A stretch of 64,000 nucleotides of DNA from Excoecaria cochinchinensis. Its lineage: Eukaryota; Streptophyta; Magnoliopsida; Malpighiales; Euphorbiaceae. The notes beneath the pieces are model-generated. The model made no database searches. It was not told the origin of the DNA and saw only the letters and a program-made list of their open reading frames with translations. Each line of letters opens with the position of its first letter. Positions within the stretch are counted from its first letter, which is position 1. The position numbers and the translations under genes are program-made. This document shows positions 1-10,145 of the stretch, in pieces. Location: NCBI GenBank assembly GCA_947683425.1, contig CANTUQ010000112.1:12539501-12603500 (forward strand). The letters are read 5' to 3'.

Positions 1-1128
1 CTATACATTTTTGATAAATGTGCCTTCTCCAATCACTCGAGTATGGTAACTCACTATCACTGCCTGCCTCATGCACATTCTTTGTTTTGTTTAGTTTAAT
101 TTATTTTCATCCTTTCTGTCACTAAACTTTGTCTATAAATTAACAATAAGAAAGACAAAAGAGTAAGTTACAGAAATTAGTTTGCTAGTATTAATTTATT
201 CATTAAGTGATGAGCACTTCTATGCTTCTGTAGCATTATTTGTGTCTTCTTTTTTAGTTTTCGTGCTCATGATTCTTAAGCAATTTCTCACCCCCTGATT
301 GGACATGAGAAATGTCAATTTATTAATGAATGAAATTAATCATACTAATCTGTTATAAGCAAATATATATATATATATATATATTTATTTATTGTAAAAT
401 CAAAATTTATTATAAAAGATTATCTTGTTTATACGTGAGCAAAATATTGTTGTTTTCATTTACAGTTAAAGATTCCATTTATGAATATACAAATGAAAAT
501 ATGTGAGCACTTATGTTTACAAGGAAAGAAGCGGAAGATACGTTTGTAGGGCAAAACAAGTCATCTTCTATAACTATAACCCAACATTTACAAATTTATC
601 GATCCATAGATTTTAAATTTTCACAAATATTACTATTGCTTCATACTTGGGATGAATTTACTATATACAAGGGGCAGAGTTTTACCAAGATTAAAGATTT
701 GTAAATTACAAACTCTGCTCTTTACTAAAAGCAAACATTTAACAAGAAGAACAACGACTGAAGGTGCAAAATGAAATGTGAATTCGAAGAAGATTAAGAT
801 TTTCCAATAGCAGTTTCTGTTTGCAGCATGCTCAAATCTGCATATTTCAATCTATCACTGGATTGATGCTCTACATGTTCTAAAAAATCCTAGCATTCTG
901 TAATCAGTATTCTGTAAATTAAGAAATTGTAGTGGTCTCCTGCCCAACCCTCCAGCATGCACACCATATCAAGCAAAAACATCACTAATGAATGGAAATG
1001 TGTTGTTCACGAAGACAGGAACTTGGAATTCAAGAACCATAATCAGACAATGAAATCACAATCAACAAACCATATACACATTAACCTTAAACAGTATAAT
1101 TTTGAAGCAATTAGGGAATAAAACTAAC
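1..1128. other. AT-rich sequence without a recognisable gene
   Basis: No conserved coding frame is visible on either strand. A TA dinucleotide run lies at about 364-384. Because a minus-strand splice-donor-like site (AAG/GTTAGT) lies at its right edge, next to the GC-rich block of the CACTA element ending at 2555, this stretch could be the first intron of that element read leftward. That is inference. No left CACTA terminus or subterminal repeat is seen here, so the element either continues beyond the window or is truncated. Confidence 0.4.
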
Positions 1129-1178
1129 CTTAAACGTGGTTGCTGGTGACCGGAGGGCGAGTGGCAACGGCGATGAGG

Positions 1179-1465
1179 ACGAGTGGCGACGGCGATCAGA
1201 GTAGAGACGCGACGGGCGACCACAGCATTCTGAAAGCACGCGAGGGAGACGGATGTAGATGCAGCAGCAGTGGCGAGACTTGCCCTGCTACGTCGGGGTC
1301 GGGTGAACGGCGGTGCGGTTGCGAGCGGCGACGGCGATGAGAGACGAGACGCGAGGGGCGACGAAATGCGATCGATGTTTTCAGCGAGGGAGACGGCTCT
1401 AAAGGCAGCAACACCGGCGACACTTCACCTGCTACGGCGGGTTGGAGCGAGCGGCGATCAGGGAC
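1179..1465. repeat. ~143-bp GC-rich tandem duplication in CACTA A leader block
   Basis: The block 1179-1321 is repeated imperfectly from 1322 to about 1444, with a third partial start near 1445. Each copy opens with a GCGACGGCGAT-like motif, then GACGCGA, a GCGAGGGAGACGG motif and a CCTGCTACG motif. The open frames here on both strands are by-products of the high GC content. The block sits where En/Spm elements carry a GC-rich leader exon, and lies beside the subterminal repeats. Confidence 0.7.
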
Positions 1466-1599
1466 CGATCGGCGACGAGGGAGGCGGCGCAAACGAGTGG
1501 GAGATCGGAGATTGGATGCAGCGATTTTAGGTTAGCTTTTCGGGTAGGTTTGGAAAGAGAAGAAGAGGGTAAAAACTGGCCCGATTCTTTTATAAAATC

Positions 1600-2545
1600 T
1601 AGCAACGTAGCAACGGAAATAATTTTCCTTTGCTAGTTTTGTTCCTTGCAACGGAATTCATTACCGTTGCAATTTAGGACCCGACTATGAATTCCCTTCC
1701 TGTGACATTTATAGCAACGGAAAAAAATTTCCGTTGCAATATAGCAACGGAATTTGTTTCCGTTGCTATTTCATGTACCTTGCAACGGAAAATAATTCCG
1801 TTGCAATATAGGAACCAATTTTGACCCTCCCAACTTGGGCATTTATAGCAACGGAATTACAATTCCGTTGCAAAATTAGGTCCATAGCAACGGAAATAAT
1901 TTCCGTTGCTATATGAGGTCCCTTGCAACGGAATTTAATTCCGTTGCAATTTAGGACAAGGGACAATTATAGCAACGGAATATATTTCCGTTGCTAAATA
2001 GCAACGGAAATCAGATTCCGTTGCTATAATTAGCAACAGAATCCGATTTCCGTTGCTAAATAGCAACGAAAATCGGATTCCGTTGCTAATAGCAACGGAA
2101 TCTGATTTCCGTTGCTAATTATAGCAACGGAATATATTTCCGTTGCTATTTAGCAACGGAAATCATATTCCGTTGCTATTTAGCAACGGAAATATATTCC
2201 GTTGCTATAATTAGCAACGAAAATAAGATTCCGTTGCTAAATAGCAACGGAAATCAGATTCCGTTGCTATTTTTCGCACCAAATTCTCTCCCGCTTTAAT
2301 TTCGCGCGATATTTAGCAACGGGATTTTGATTCCGTTGCTAATAACCGTTGCTAAATTTACGCGCCAAACTTTCCCTCCGCTTTTAGCGACCGAAAAAAT
2401 TTCCGTTGCAACATGTTGGGCATTTAACCGAAAATAGCAAGGGAATCAATTTTCCCTTGCTAAATAGCAACGGAATCAAAATTCCGTTGCTAAATAGCAA
2501 CGGAATTATTTCCGTTGCTATTTTTCCGTTGCTATTTCCCAAATT
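1600..2545. repeat. CACTA A subterminal repeats, TAGCAACGGAA family
   Basis: More than twenty copies of a palindromic unit built from TAGCAACGGAA and TTCCGTTGCTA occur back to back in both orientations, with variants such as CCTTGCAACGG and AGCAAGGG. In En/Spm-type transposons, short subterminal motifs are binding sites for the element's own DNA-binding protein (TnpA in maize En/Spm), which is their presumed role here. The motif TAGCAACGG differs from the TAGCGACGG version in the two neighbouring elements, so element A belongs to a different subfamily. Confidence 0.8.
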
Positions 2546-2593
2546 TCTTGTAGTGTATTATTTACGTAAATTATTCATATTATTATTTAACAA

Positions 2594-2628
<35 letters not shown>

Positions 2629-2645
2629 CAATACAAATTAACATA

Positions 2646-2688
<43 letters not shown>

Positions 2689-2692
2689 TTTA
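2594..2692. repeat. AAT-type trinucleotide microsatellite
   Basis: Long runs of ATA/AAT trinucleotides with a short AACAACAATAC interruption, just outside the CACTA A terminus. Poly-asparagine or poly-isoleucine open frames across it are artefacts of the repeat and are not genes. Confidence 0.9.
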
Positions 2693-2838
2693 CTGATTTT
2701 AATTTAACAATAATAACATGTTGAATAATAATAATAATATGAAGAATACTAATAATAAAATTAATAATAAAATTTAAATTGATAAACTCATAAATAAATA
2801 AATAAATATATAAAATAAAATAAAAAAAATTGGGTTAC

Positions 2839-2955
2839 CTTGAGCCGGCAAAGGGGAAGAAATGGCAGATTGGGGCTGCAATAAGAAGACGGTACACCAC
2901 GCCGATGAACAAACGCTGCCCAATAAACAAATGCCGCCTGAGTAGAGAGAACAAC
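2839..2955 (-). other. GC-rich leader-exon-like block with minus-strand splice donor
   Basis: On the minus strand this short GC-richer block ends CCGGCTCAAG followed by GTAACCC, a plausible 5' splice site, and then a T-rich, intron-like stretch. It resembles the last part of the larger block at 5178-5515 (shared GGCGTGGTG and GCCGGC motifs near the donor, then TTTTTTTATTTTATTTTAT downstream). It looks like a second, decayed copy of a CACTA leader exon. Only weak homology by eye supports this. Confidence 0.4.
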
Positions 2956-4097
2956 TGAAACTTAATTATTCTATTTATAAATCGTAAATAAAAACAACTT
3001 AATTGCCCAAATATTCATATTTTATTATTCATTAACAATATTAATACTACAAATATTCTTAAATAAATTATTAAATTTATTATTTTCTAATAATACTAAC
3101 AATAATAAATTTGTCATTTTATTATTTAACAATAATCTAACTAATACTAATAACAACAATAATAATATATTTTACAAAATGTTTAATTAACATAAATAAA
3201 TAATAATAATTCTAACAACAATAACAATCCACATTGACAACAATAATATTAATAAACAACTTAATTTCCCAAATATTCGTATTTTATTATTTAGTAACAA
3301 GATTAATACTACTAATATCCTCAAATAAATTATTGAGTTTATTATTTTCTAATAATACTAACAATAATAAATTTGTCATTTCATTATTTAACAATAATCT
3401 AACTAATACTAATAACACTAATAATAATATATTTGAAAAAATGTTTAATTAACATAAATAAATAACAAGAATTCTAACAACAATAACAATCCACATTAAC
3501 AACAATAATATTAATAAACAACTTAATTTCCCAAATATTCATATTTTATTATTCATTAACAAGATTAATACTACTAATATCATCAAATAAATTTTTGAGT
3601 TTATTATTTCTAATAATACTAATAATAATAAATTTGTCATTTCATTATTTAACAATAATCTAACTAATACTAATAACACTAATAATAATATATTTGACAA
3701 AATGTTTAATTAAATAAATAATAATTATTCTAACAACAATAACAATCCACATTAATAACAATAATATTAATAAACAACTTAATTTCTTAAATATTCATAT
3801 TTTATTATATATTAACAAGATTAATACTACAAATATCCTCAAATAAATTATTGAGTTTATTATTTTCTAATAATACTAACAATGATAAATTTGTCATTTC
3901 ATTATTTAACAATAATCTAACTAAATACTAATAAAACTAATAATAATATACTTGAAAAAATGTTTAATTAACATAAATAAATAATAATTATTCTAATAAC
4001 AATAACAATCCACATTAACAACAATAATATTAATAAACAACTTAATTTCCCAAATATTCATATTTTATTATTCATTAACAAGATTAATACTGCTAAT

Positions 4098-4410
4098 TAG
4101 GGGTGTGCAAATACCGAACAAACCGAAAACCGAATTTGATGAATTTTTAGAACCGAACCGCGAACCAAAATTTTTAGAACCGAAACCGAATAAACCGAAA
4201 TAATTTTGGTCGGTTCAGTTCGGTCCCATCGGTTCTTCACAAATATAGATTTTTTTTAAAAATTTTTACCATTTAAAATAACTAAAAATATATATATAAA
4301 AAATTTTCATATTATTGTCCTAATAAATTAGCAAAATTACACTAAAAAAATACATTAAAAATAAATACAACATAAGTTCTTATTAATAATATATTTAATG
4401 TACTTTAATT

Positions 4411-4478
<68 letters not shown>

Positions 4479-4652
4479 AATAAATATAACTATAGTGTAT
4501 ATTTAGATTTAGGTTTTACAATTTTAAGAACCGAACCGAACCGAAATAACGGAAGTTCAATTTCGGTTTAGAACCGAACGAACCGAAAATCGAAGAAACC
4601 GAACCAAATAGACCAAAATCCATTTGGTTCGGTTCGGTTTCGCATAGCGCTA
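4098..4652. mobile_element. hAT-type MITE with imperfect 8-bp target duplication
   Basis: The left end reads TAGGGGTGTGCAAATACC and the right end, on the opposite strand, TAGCGCTATGCGAAACC, a degraded inverted match. It is flanked by CTGCTAAT (4090-4097) and TTGCTAAT (4653-4660), an 8-bp target duplication with one transition, as expected for hAT elements. Both ends are rich in ACCGAACCG and CGGTTCGG motifs. It splits the fifth unit of the 260-bp tandem array, so it is younger than the array. No coding capacity. The central part holds a TA microsatellite (about 4416-4475). Confidence 0.75.
4416..4475. repeat. TA dinucleotide microsatellite
   Basis: About 30 uninterrupted TA units inside the hAT MITE. 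Confidence 0.9.
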
Positions 4653-5177
4653 TTGCTAATATCCTCAAATAAATTATTGAGTTTATTATTTTCTAATAAT
4701 ACTAACAATAATAAATTTGTCATCTCATTATTTAACAATAATCTAACTAATACTAATAACACTAATAATAATATATTTTACAAAACATTTTCATTGTATT
4801 ATTTAACAATAATGAAATGTTTAATTAACATAAATAAATAATAATAATTCTAACAACAATCACAATAACACTAATAAGTAATTCAGATTTTTATTTAACA
4901 ATATTAACATTTTAAATAATAATATTAATTAACATAAATAATAATAATAATAATAATAATAATAATTAACAATATTAATTATTATTAATTATTAATTAAC
5001 AATATTTATGTTTAATTAACATAAATAAATAATAATAATAATATTATTAATAATAATTAACAATATTAATTATTATTAAATATTAATTATTAATTAACAA
5101 TATTTATGTTTAATTAATAAAAAATAATATTAATTAATTAATAAAATAAAAATAAAAAAATTATACCCATTGCTTAC

Positions 5178-5515
5178 CTGACGCCGGCGGAGGAGGAGGG
5201 AAGGCAGGGGACTCGCTTGAGCTGGTTGGTTATCCACCACGCCGGAGCAGCAACAGACCACGCCGGAAGAAAGGAGGCCACGCATGGAGGAGGAAAACAG
5301 AAGCGGGAAAGGAAGGGTAGAGGGAAGGGAGGGAGGAGGAGGTCGGCCGGAGGTGAGGGGGGCTGGATCGGTGCCGGAGGGAAGAGGGATGGCCCGATCT
5401 GGGCTGATGGAGGCACGCCGGAGGTGCAGCGGCAGTGAGTAGCGAGGCAGAGAAGGGGGAAACGGGAGGGAGGGGACAGGGAGGAGAGAGAGGAGAGAGG
5501 GGGAGGAGAGAGAAA
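5178..5515 (-). other. GC-rich leader exon of CACTA B with splice donor
   Basis: Read on the minus strand, this GC-rich block ends GCCGGCGTCAG followed by GTAAGCA, a near-consensus plant 5' splice site, and passes into a T-rich intron. It lies directly inside the subterminal repeats of the 6171 terminus. A GC-rich first exon next to subterminal repeats is known from maize En/Spm (its downstream control region), so this is probably the transcription leader of element B. Open frames run on both strands, but GC bias alone could cause this; I would not call a protein. Confidence 0.5.
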
Positions 5516-5526
5516 AGTATGTCTTT

Positions 5527-6165
5527 ATATGAGCAAATTATAGCGACGGAATTTTAACTTCCGTCGCTAAAAATAGCGACGGATTAAATAATCCGTCGCT
5601 ATTTTTAGCGACGGAAATTAAAAAAAAAACTTTTTTAACGACGGAATAAAAAATTTCGTCGCTATTTTTAGCAACGGAATATTATTCCATCGGTAAATTA
5701 AAAAAATAAAAATTTTTAGCTACGAAACAAAAAATTCCGTCGCTATTTTTAGGGACGGATTAATATTCCATTGCTAAATTAATTTTAAAAGGAAATTAAA
5801 TTTTTTTTTCGCGACGAAAATTTAAATCCGTCGCTACATATTACATTTCTGCTGGCAACTTTAGCGACAAAAATTTTACTACGTCGCTAAATTAAATTAA
5901 ATAATTTTCACATTTTTTTACTTACAGAATAGATAATCTGTCGCTATTTTTAGCGACGGATTTTATAAAACGTCACTAATTTCGGTCGGTAATTGTGGAA
6001 GAAATTATTGGCGCCATTTTTAGTGATGGAATATAATAACCATCGCTATATAGTGACGGAAAATAAATTTCGTTGCCAAATAGCGACGGAAAACATATTC
6101 CGTCGCTATATAGCGACGGCATCCACTCCGTCGTTAAAATTCCGTCGCTAATTTTGGATTTTCTT
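5527..6165. repeat. CACTA B subterminal repeats, TAGCGACGGAA family
   Basis: About fifteen copies of TAGCGACGGAA or its complement TTCCGTCGCTA, in both orientations and with many one-base variants, run up to the terminus at 6171. These are presumptive binding sites for the transposase complex. They differ from element A by one base (GCGACGG rather than GCAACGG) and match the family in element C. Confidence 0.75.
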
Positions 6166-6171
6166 GTAGTG

Positions 6172-6352
6172 AAATACTTGTTTTTTTGTTTTGTTAGGTA
6201 CATAAAAAAAATATTTGCTTTGCTACTTTTTAAATGGCAATGCTACTAGTTATTTTTTTATGTACATAAAATAAATTTCCTATGATACTTTTTAAATGGA
6301 GATGCTACTCGTTTCTTTTTTTTTTTGTTAGGTACAAAAAAAATATTTGCTT
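6172..6352. repeat. Short direct repeats between CACTA B and C
   Basis: TACTTTTTAAATGG occurs twice, each followed by an ATGCTACT motif, and TTGTTAGGTAC with a following A-run and ATATTTGCTTTG also occurs twice. A further TTTTTTAAATGGCGAT lies just beyond element C at 8450, so element C landed inside this small repeated tract. No gene is seen. Confidence 0.6.
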
Positions 6353-6766
6353 TGAAATTACAAAAAAATAGGAAATTAGTGACGGTAATTTTCGTCGCTA
6401 ATTGATTTTAGCGACAAAATGATTAACTGTCTCAAATAGCTCTATTGCAAGAAATTTTGTGACTAAAACATAAAACGGTCATTAAAAATAGCGACAGCAA
6501 AAACCGTCACTAAAAACAAAATATTTCATCACTAAATAACCCCTAAATTAGTTGCCATAAATATTAAAAAATTATTAGCGACAAAAAATGTAGTCACTAT
6601 TCCCTCGTTAAAAATATTACATCTTTTATTATTATTTTCAATTTAATTTTTTATTATTATTATTACATCCAAAATTTAATTTATATAAATAATAATTATG
6701 CAATATTATTAACAATACTATTAGTCTAAAAAATATAATATTATAGAAGTACATTAAATTGTAAAG

Positions 6767-6980
6767 TAGGGGTGTGCAAATGGTCAGTTCGGTTTGATTT
6801 TGGACCGAACCGAATAGACCAAAAATCGAACTTATATTGAAAATAATAAAACCATTTAAAATAACTAAAAGAAAAATAACATACATAAATTTTTCATATT
6901 ATGTTCCTAATAAATACTAAGCAAAATTATATTAAAAATAAATATAACATAAATTCTAATTAATAATACACTCAATGTCC
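6767..6980. mobile_element. Truncated hAT-type MITE
   Basis: It begins TAGGGGTGTGCAAATGG, then ACCGAACCGAATAGACC, then a stretch clearly homologous to the interior of the MITE at 4098-4652 (shared CCATTTAAAATAACTAAAA and a later AATAAATATAACATAA-type segment). The homology stops near 6980 and no right terminus with CCCCTA is seen. It is a 5' fragment of the same MITE family, lying inside CACTA element C. Confidence 0.6.
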
Positions 6981-7309
6981 TCCGATCTTGGTCTAATAGC
7001 CTTTCTCTTTAAATTTTCAGATGTTGCCTTTGATTTCGTAGCTTGATTGGCCTCGAACTTGTAAAACAGTAATAGACAGCAACTGTAAAATATTTAGTGG
7101 ACTAAATAAATAAATATATGATAAACATATTAATTTATATCTAAATGGTTATGTATAATGACAAGTATTTGTTATTGCTTTCGACCTAAAAAAATAATTA
7201 TAATTGCCTACAATAACTATATACAGAGCAAAGTCAAAATATGAATAGACAAATAAGTAGCAACATCATGAATCATATATTGTGCCAAGTACAACTTCCA
7301 ATTTATGAA

Positions 7310-7410
7310 CAATAATAACAATAACAACAATAATAAAAATAACAACAAAAATAATAAAAATAAAATAGAAATAATAATAATAATAATAATAAAACAACAA
7401 CAACAACAAC

Positions 7411-7442
<32 letters not shown>

Positions 7443-7510
7443 CAATAACAACAATAATAAAAATAAAATAGCAATAATAATAATAATAATAAAACAACAA
7501 CAACAATAAC

Positions 7511-7587
<77 letters not shown>

Positions 7588-7616
7588 AATAATAATAATA
7601 ATAATAATAATAATTA
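7310..7616. repeat. Compound AAT/AAC trinucleotide microsatellite
   Basis: About 300 bases of alternating AAT and AAC triplets with AATAAAA junctions. It gives long low-complexity open frames of Tyr/Ile/Leu/Val/Cys on the minus strand, including a long frame that runs on into the GC-rich block. Those frames should not be annotated as proteins. Confidence 0.9.
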
Positions 7617-7627
7617 AAATAACTTAC

Positions 7628-8065
7628 CCTCGCCGGAGCTCCACCGGTGGACGACACCCCCACCGAAACAAAGATCAGAGCGTCTAGAGTCACCCGCCAG
7701 TGGTCACGTGCATGAAGGAGGCGTTGTTTGGCCGAAAATGGCGTCCGTAGCTTCTGCCTTCCTCTCAGCAACCTGCTTGCTGTCGGAGAGTGGGGAGGCG
7801 TTGCGGGTACCGGCCGAAGCATCTCAACCTGAGGAGTTGTCTGCCGCTGTTCGTGACGCCACCAATTAGCGGAGGTGGCTAGAACTCTCGAGCGAACGGG
7901 GCAGAAGTGGAGATCCGTGGCTAGATGGAGGTGATGGCGGAGGCTGACAGTTGTAGCGGTGGTCGCTGCTTGTCGCCTACGATCATCGCTGGCGCCGGTT
8001 CGGCTTCCCCCCTCTTTGACGTGCTCTCCCTCTCTCTCGAGCTCTCTATCTCCCAACATTTCTTG
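7628..8065 (-). other. GC-rich leader exon of CACTA C with splice donor
   Basis: On the minus strand this GC-rich block ends CTCCGGCGAGG followed by GTAAGTT, a near-perfect 5' splice site. It lies just inside the right subterminal repeats (8160-8430). Position, composition and donor match the blocks of elements A and B and fit the leader exon of an En/Spm-type element. A frame is open across it on the minus strand but runs into the microsatellite with no recognisable domain, so I do not call it a gene. Confidence 0.5.
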
Positions 8066-8444
8066 CTCTCTCTTGTTTTTTTCTTTTCTTGTTTATTTTT
8101 CCTTTTTTCTTGTTCAAAGATCTTGCCCTTTCTTCAAATTTTTTTTAATATAAAAACATTTTAGCGACGACAAAAAATCATTGCTATATAAAATATGTAT
8201 TTCAATAAAAATAAATAGCGACGGATCATTTTCTCGTTATTCAATCTGCGACTAAATAATCCATCGCTAAAAATGGCGCTATTATTTTTTACAAATATTT
8301 AGCGATTATTTTTTTTCGTCACTAAACTTGATATCAAATTGAAAATCTGTATTTTCACGACGGATTTTGTAAACAGTCGCTAATCCGTCGCTACTTAGCG
8401 ACGAAAAAAAGACCGTCGCTAATTCGTATTTTTTTTTTGTAGTG

Positions 8445-9988
8445 TGATATTTTTTAAATGGCGATTTTCAATTTTGATCCATAATTTATGGTGTTATTAT
8501 TGCACTTTAATCCATCATATGAAAATACATGAAAATAAAATAGTTAGCATTTAACATGAAAATAGTTAAAAATGACTTGCAATCGGTGATTTAAGACTTG
8601 TAATAGAGAAAACTTTCAGTTTTTCTGAAAATTTTCAAACGAACAATTTCAACGAAATTATTTGTTTTTTTTTGTTTTTAGCCAATAAGGGTGGATAACT
8701 TTATCCACTTTTATAATGACTAACAGTAGGACTCTAATCCAATACATCGGCTTAATATTAATTTTAATATTGATAAGAAAAAACAAAAACTGCCTCTAAT
8801 CCAATTCATCGGCTTAAGAGTTTGAGGATGTTTTAGTCAAACTGAAAATTACTTTTTCTCAAAAGTATATTTGAGTTGTTAAATTTGATTAATTTAGCAT
8901 GACTCGTAAAAAAAAGACTGAAAAAAGGGAAATAATAACAAAAATTTTCCATTCCTGATAGCTTCTTTATCTGTCCACTACTTTGTTTCTGACGTGGCAA
9001 CCACAGAAAAGGCATATTAAAAGTATTTCTGGCCTTTTCATTTAGTTAGCAAGTAAAAGATGAATATTTTTGGCTACGTAATTCTCTAAAAAGCCTTAAT
9101 GGAATTTATTTATTAAATTTAATTTCCATTAAGAAAGAAGGATGCACTAGTGGAGCCGTAAAGAGAATTACAGAAAGAATTAGTATGAGGGGATAAGAGA
9201 AGAAGAATAAAATATATTCTATGATGATCACACTCACCCTAAAGATATAATAACCTAATTCTGATTCTCATCATGCTTCAAAATAAAGCTACAAATTTTG
9301 AAAATAAAATTACCAAAAATGTCCTACTATAATTCTTTGCTTGCCTTGAGCATTCCATGTTTCAATTGATGCCTCTGCCAATTAACCTGTTTTCTTTAGG
9401 AATGCTTGCCAATGGAAACAATCTTACTCAATCGGTTAAACGGAATTTATTTGTTTCTCCTACAAAAGGCTAAAATCTGATGCCTTAGCTTCTTCATAAT
9501 TTCTAAGGAAAAAAGAGAAAAGAAAATAAATATTCATGAGTAAAAGTTTTTACTTAAAATACAATTTATGATTCATGTGGTATGTAAATGAATCATGAAA
9601 CCGGTAAAAGTAAAATAATTACATTTAACAAAAATTATTAAAGTAATTATGTCAATAAATTTAGATTAGTGGCATTGATTTAGTGATTAGAGCTTGTATT
9701 AAAAAATAAATAAATAAAATGATTAGATACTAATATGGGAAACCTAAGTTTTATTTCTTGCTTGCTTTACTCTTAAAAAGATTTTTTTAAAAAAAGGTTA
9801 AGGGCCAATCAAATACATTTTTTATGCATTGAAACAAAAGGCAAGCCGGAGCATTCAAACAGGGCAATCAAGTAATTTCAAAGATTAGCAAAGTTCCTTA
9901 CTCGCTAAGTATAATTTAGTGATTATTTGTAAAATCAAATAGAGAAAAGGTGACAAACATTTTGAATTCTTGAATCTTTAATTAGGAG
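8445..9988. other. Upstream region of the tetraspanin gene
   Basis: AT-rich, with no element ends and no conserved coding frame on either strand. It separates the CACTA cluster from the tetraspanin transcription unit, so it should contain the gene's distal promoter. I can point to no specific regulatory site with confidence. Confidence 0.4.
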
Positions 9989-10107
9989 GAACATATATAT
10001 ATAATATATATATATATATAAAGCAATCGGCACCCAAGAGTTAAAGAGAAAAGCTGAAGAAGACACCAAACCACAAGAAAAGAAGCTCCCACCAAGATTA
10101 TATAAAT
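9989..10107 (+). promoter_or_regulatory. Candidate core promoter of the tetraspanin gene
   Basis: Two TATA-like tracts precede the start codon at 10146: a TA-rich run at about 9992-10020 and TATATAAATA at about 10099-10108. The second would leave a 5' untranslated leader of only about 10-15 bases, so the first, giving a leader of roughly 100 bases rich in AAGAAG and GAAAAG motifs, is the more likely. Evidence is spacing and composition only. Confidence 0.35.
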
Positions 10108-10145
10108 ATCATAGCCAAAATTACACCCGAAAGAAGAAAAGAAAA

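Larger units (their letters stand above)
1129..2555 (-). mobile_element. CACTA (En/Spm) transposon A, 5' end, transcribed leftward
   Basis: The right end at 2555 reads, on the minus strand, CACTACAAGAAATTTGGG, the canonical CACTA terminal inverted repeat. It is followed inward by about 950 bases of dense subterminal repeats and then a GC-rich block ending in a minus-strand splice-donor-like site at 1129. This order (terminus, subterminal repeats, GC-rich leader exon, intron) matches the 5' end of En/Spm elements, so transcription would run leftward. The three bases outside the end are TAT; the matching left copy is not in the window, so element length is unknown. No transposase coding is visible, and it is probably non-autonomous or cut by the window edge. 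Confidence 0.75.
2993..4860. repeat. ~260-bp AT-rich tandem array
   Basis: The marker AACAACTTAATT(T/G)CCC starts at 2993, 3255, 3517, 3773 and 4036 (the 3773 copy reads TTTCTTAAAT), giving periods of 262, 262, 256 and 263 bases. Each unit then carries a CATATTTTATTATT stretch, AATACTACTAATAT, TTTATTATTTTCTAATAATAC and an AATGTTTAATTAACAT end. The fifth unit is split by a hAT MITE (4098-4652) and resumes at about 4661. The array sits inside CACTA element B, in the intron-like region between two leader-exon-like blocks. Unit length is far above a microsatellite, and no protein is encoded. Confidence 0.85.
2556..6171 (-). mobile_element. CACTA transposon B, 5' end plus interior
   Basis: The right terminus at 6171 reads CACTACAAGAAAATCC on the minus strand. 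Inward come TAGCGACGG subterminal repeats (about 5527-6165), a GC-rich block with a splice donor (5178-5515), then AT-rich intron-like sequence including a 260-bp tandem array and a hAT MITE. No left terminus is visible between 2556 and 5165, so element B probably extends left past the nested end of element A, or has lost its left end. The three bases outside the right end are AAA. No transposase domain is readable. The right end is well supported; the left boundary is not. Confidence 0.6.
6356..8444 (-). mobile_element. CACTA transposon C, complete, non-autonomous (TSD TGA)
   Basis: The right terminus at 8444 reads CACTACAAAAAAAAAATACG on the minus strand. The left terminus at 6356 is its degraded partner (AATTACAAAAAAATAGG). 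TGA at 6353-6355 is repeated at 8445-8447, the 3-bp target duplication typical of CACTA elements. Subterminal TAGCGACGG/CCGTCGCTA repeats fill about 6375-6620 and 8160-8430. Inside are a truncated hAT MITE, a long AAT/AAC microsatellite and a GC-rich leader block with a minus-strand splice donor. The element is 2,089 bp, with no transposase domain visible, so it would depend on a helper. The flanks rejoin into the surrounding short repeat. Confidence 0.8.

Noticed and set aside
1140..1530. Several overlapping open frames on both strands in GC-rich DNA
   Set aside because: They come from the low stop density of a GC-rich duplicated CACTA leader; residues are Arg/Ser/Gly-rich without domains.
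1600..2545. Regular short repeats that could suggest a CRISPR array
   Set aside because: Units are palindromic, occur in both orientations without unique spacers, and end in a CACTA terminus in a plant genome.
5174..5438. Proline-rich or glycine-rich open frames on opposite strands
   Set aside because: Same cause: a GC-rich leader block beside subterminal repeats, with a splice donor at its end.
7217..8059. A 280-codon minus-strand open frame
   Set aside because: Most of it is an AAT/AAC microsatellite read as Tyr/Ile/Leu/Cys runs joined to a GC-rich CACTA leader block; no domain and no conserved composition.
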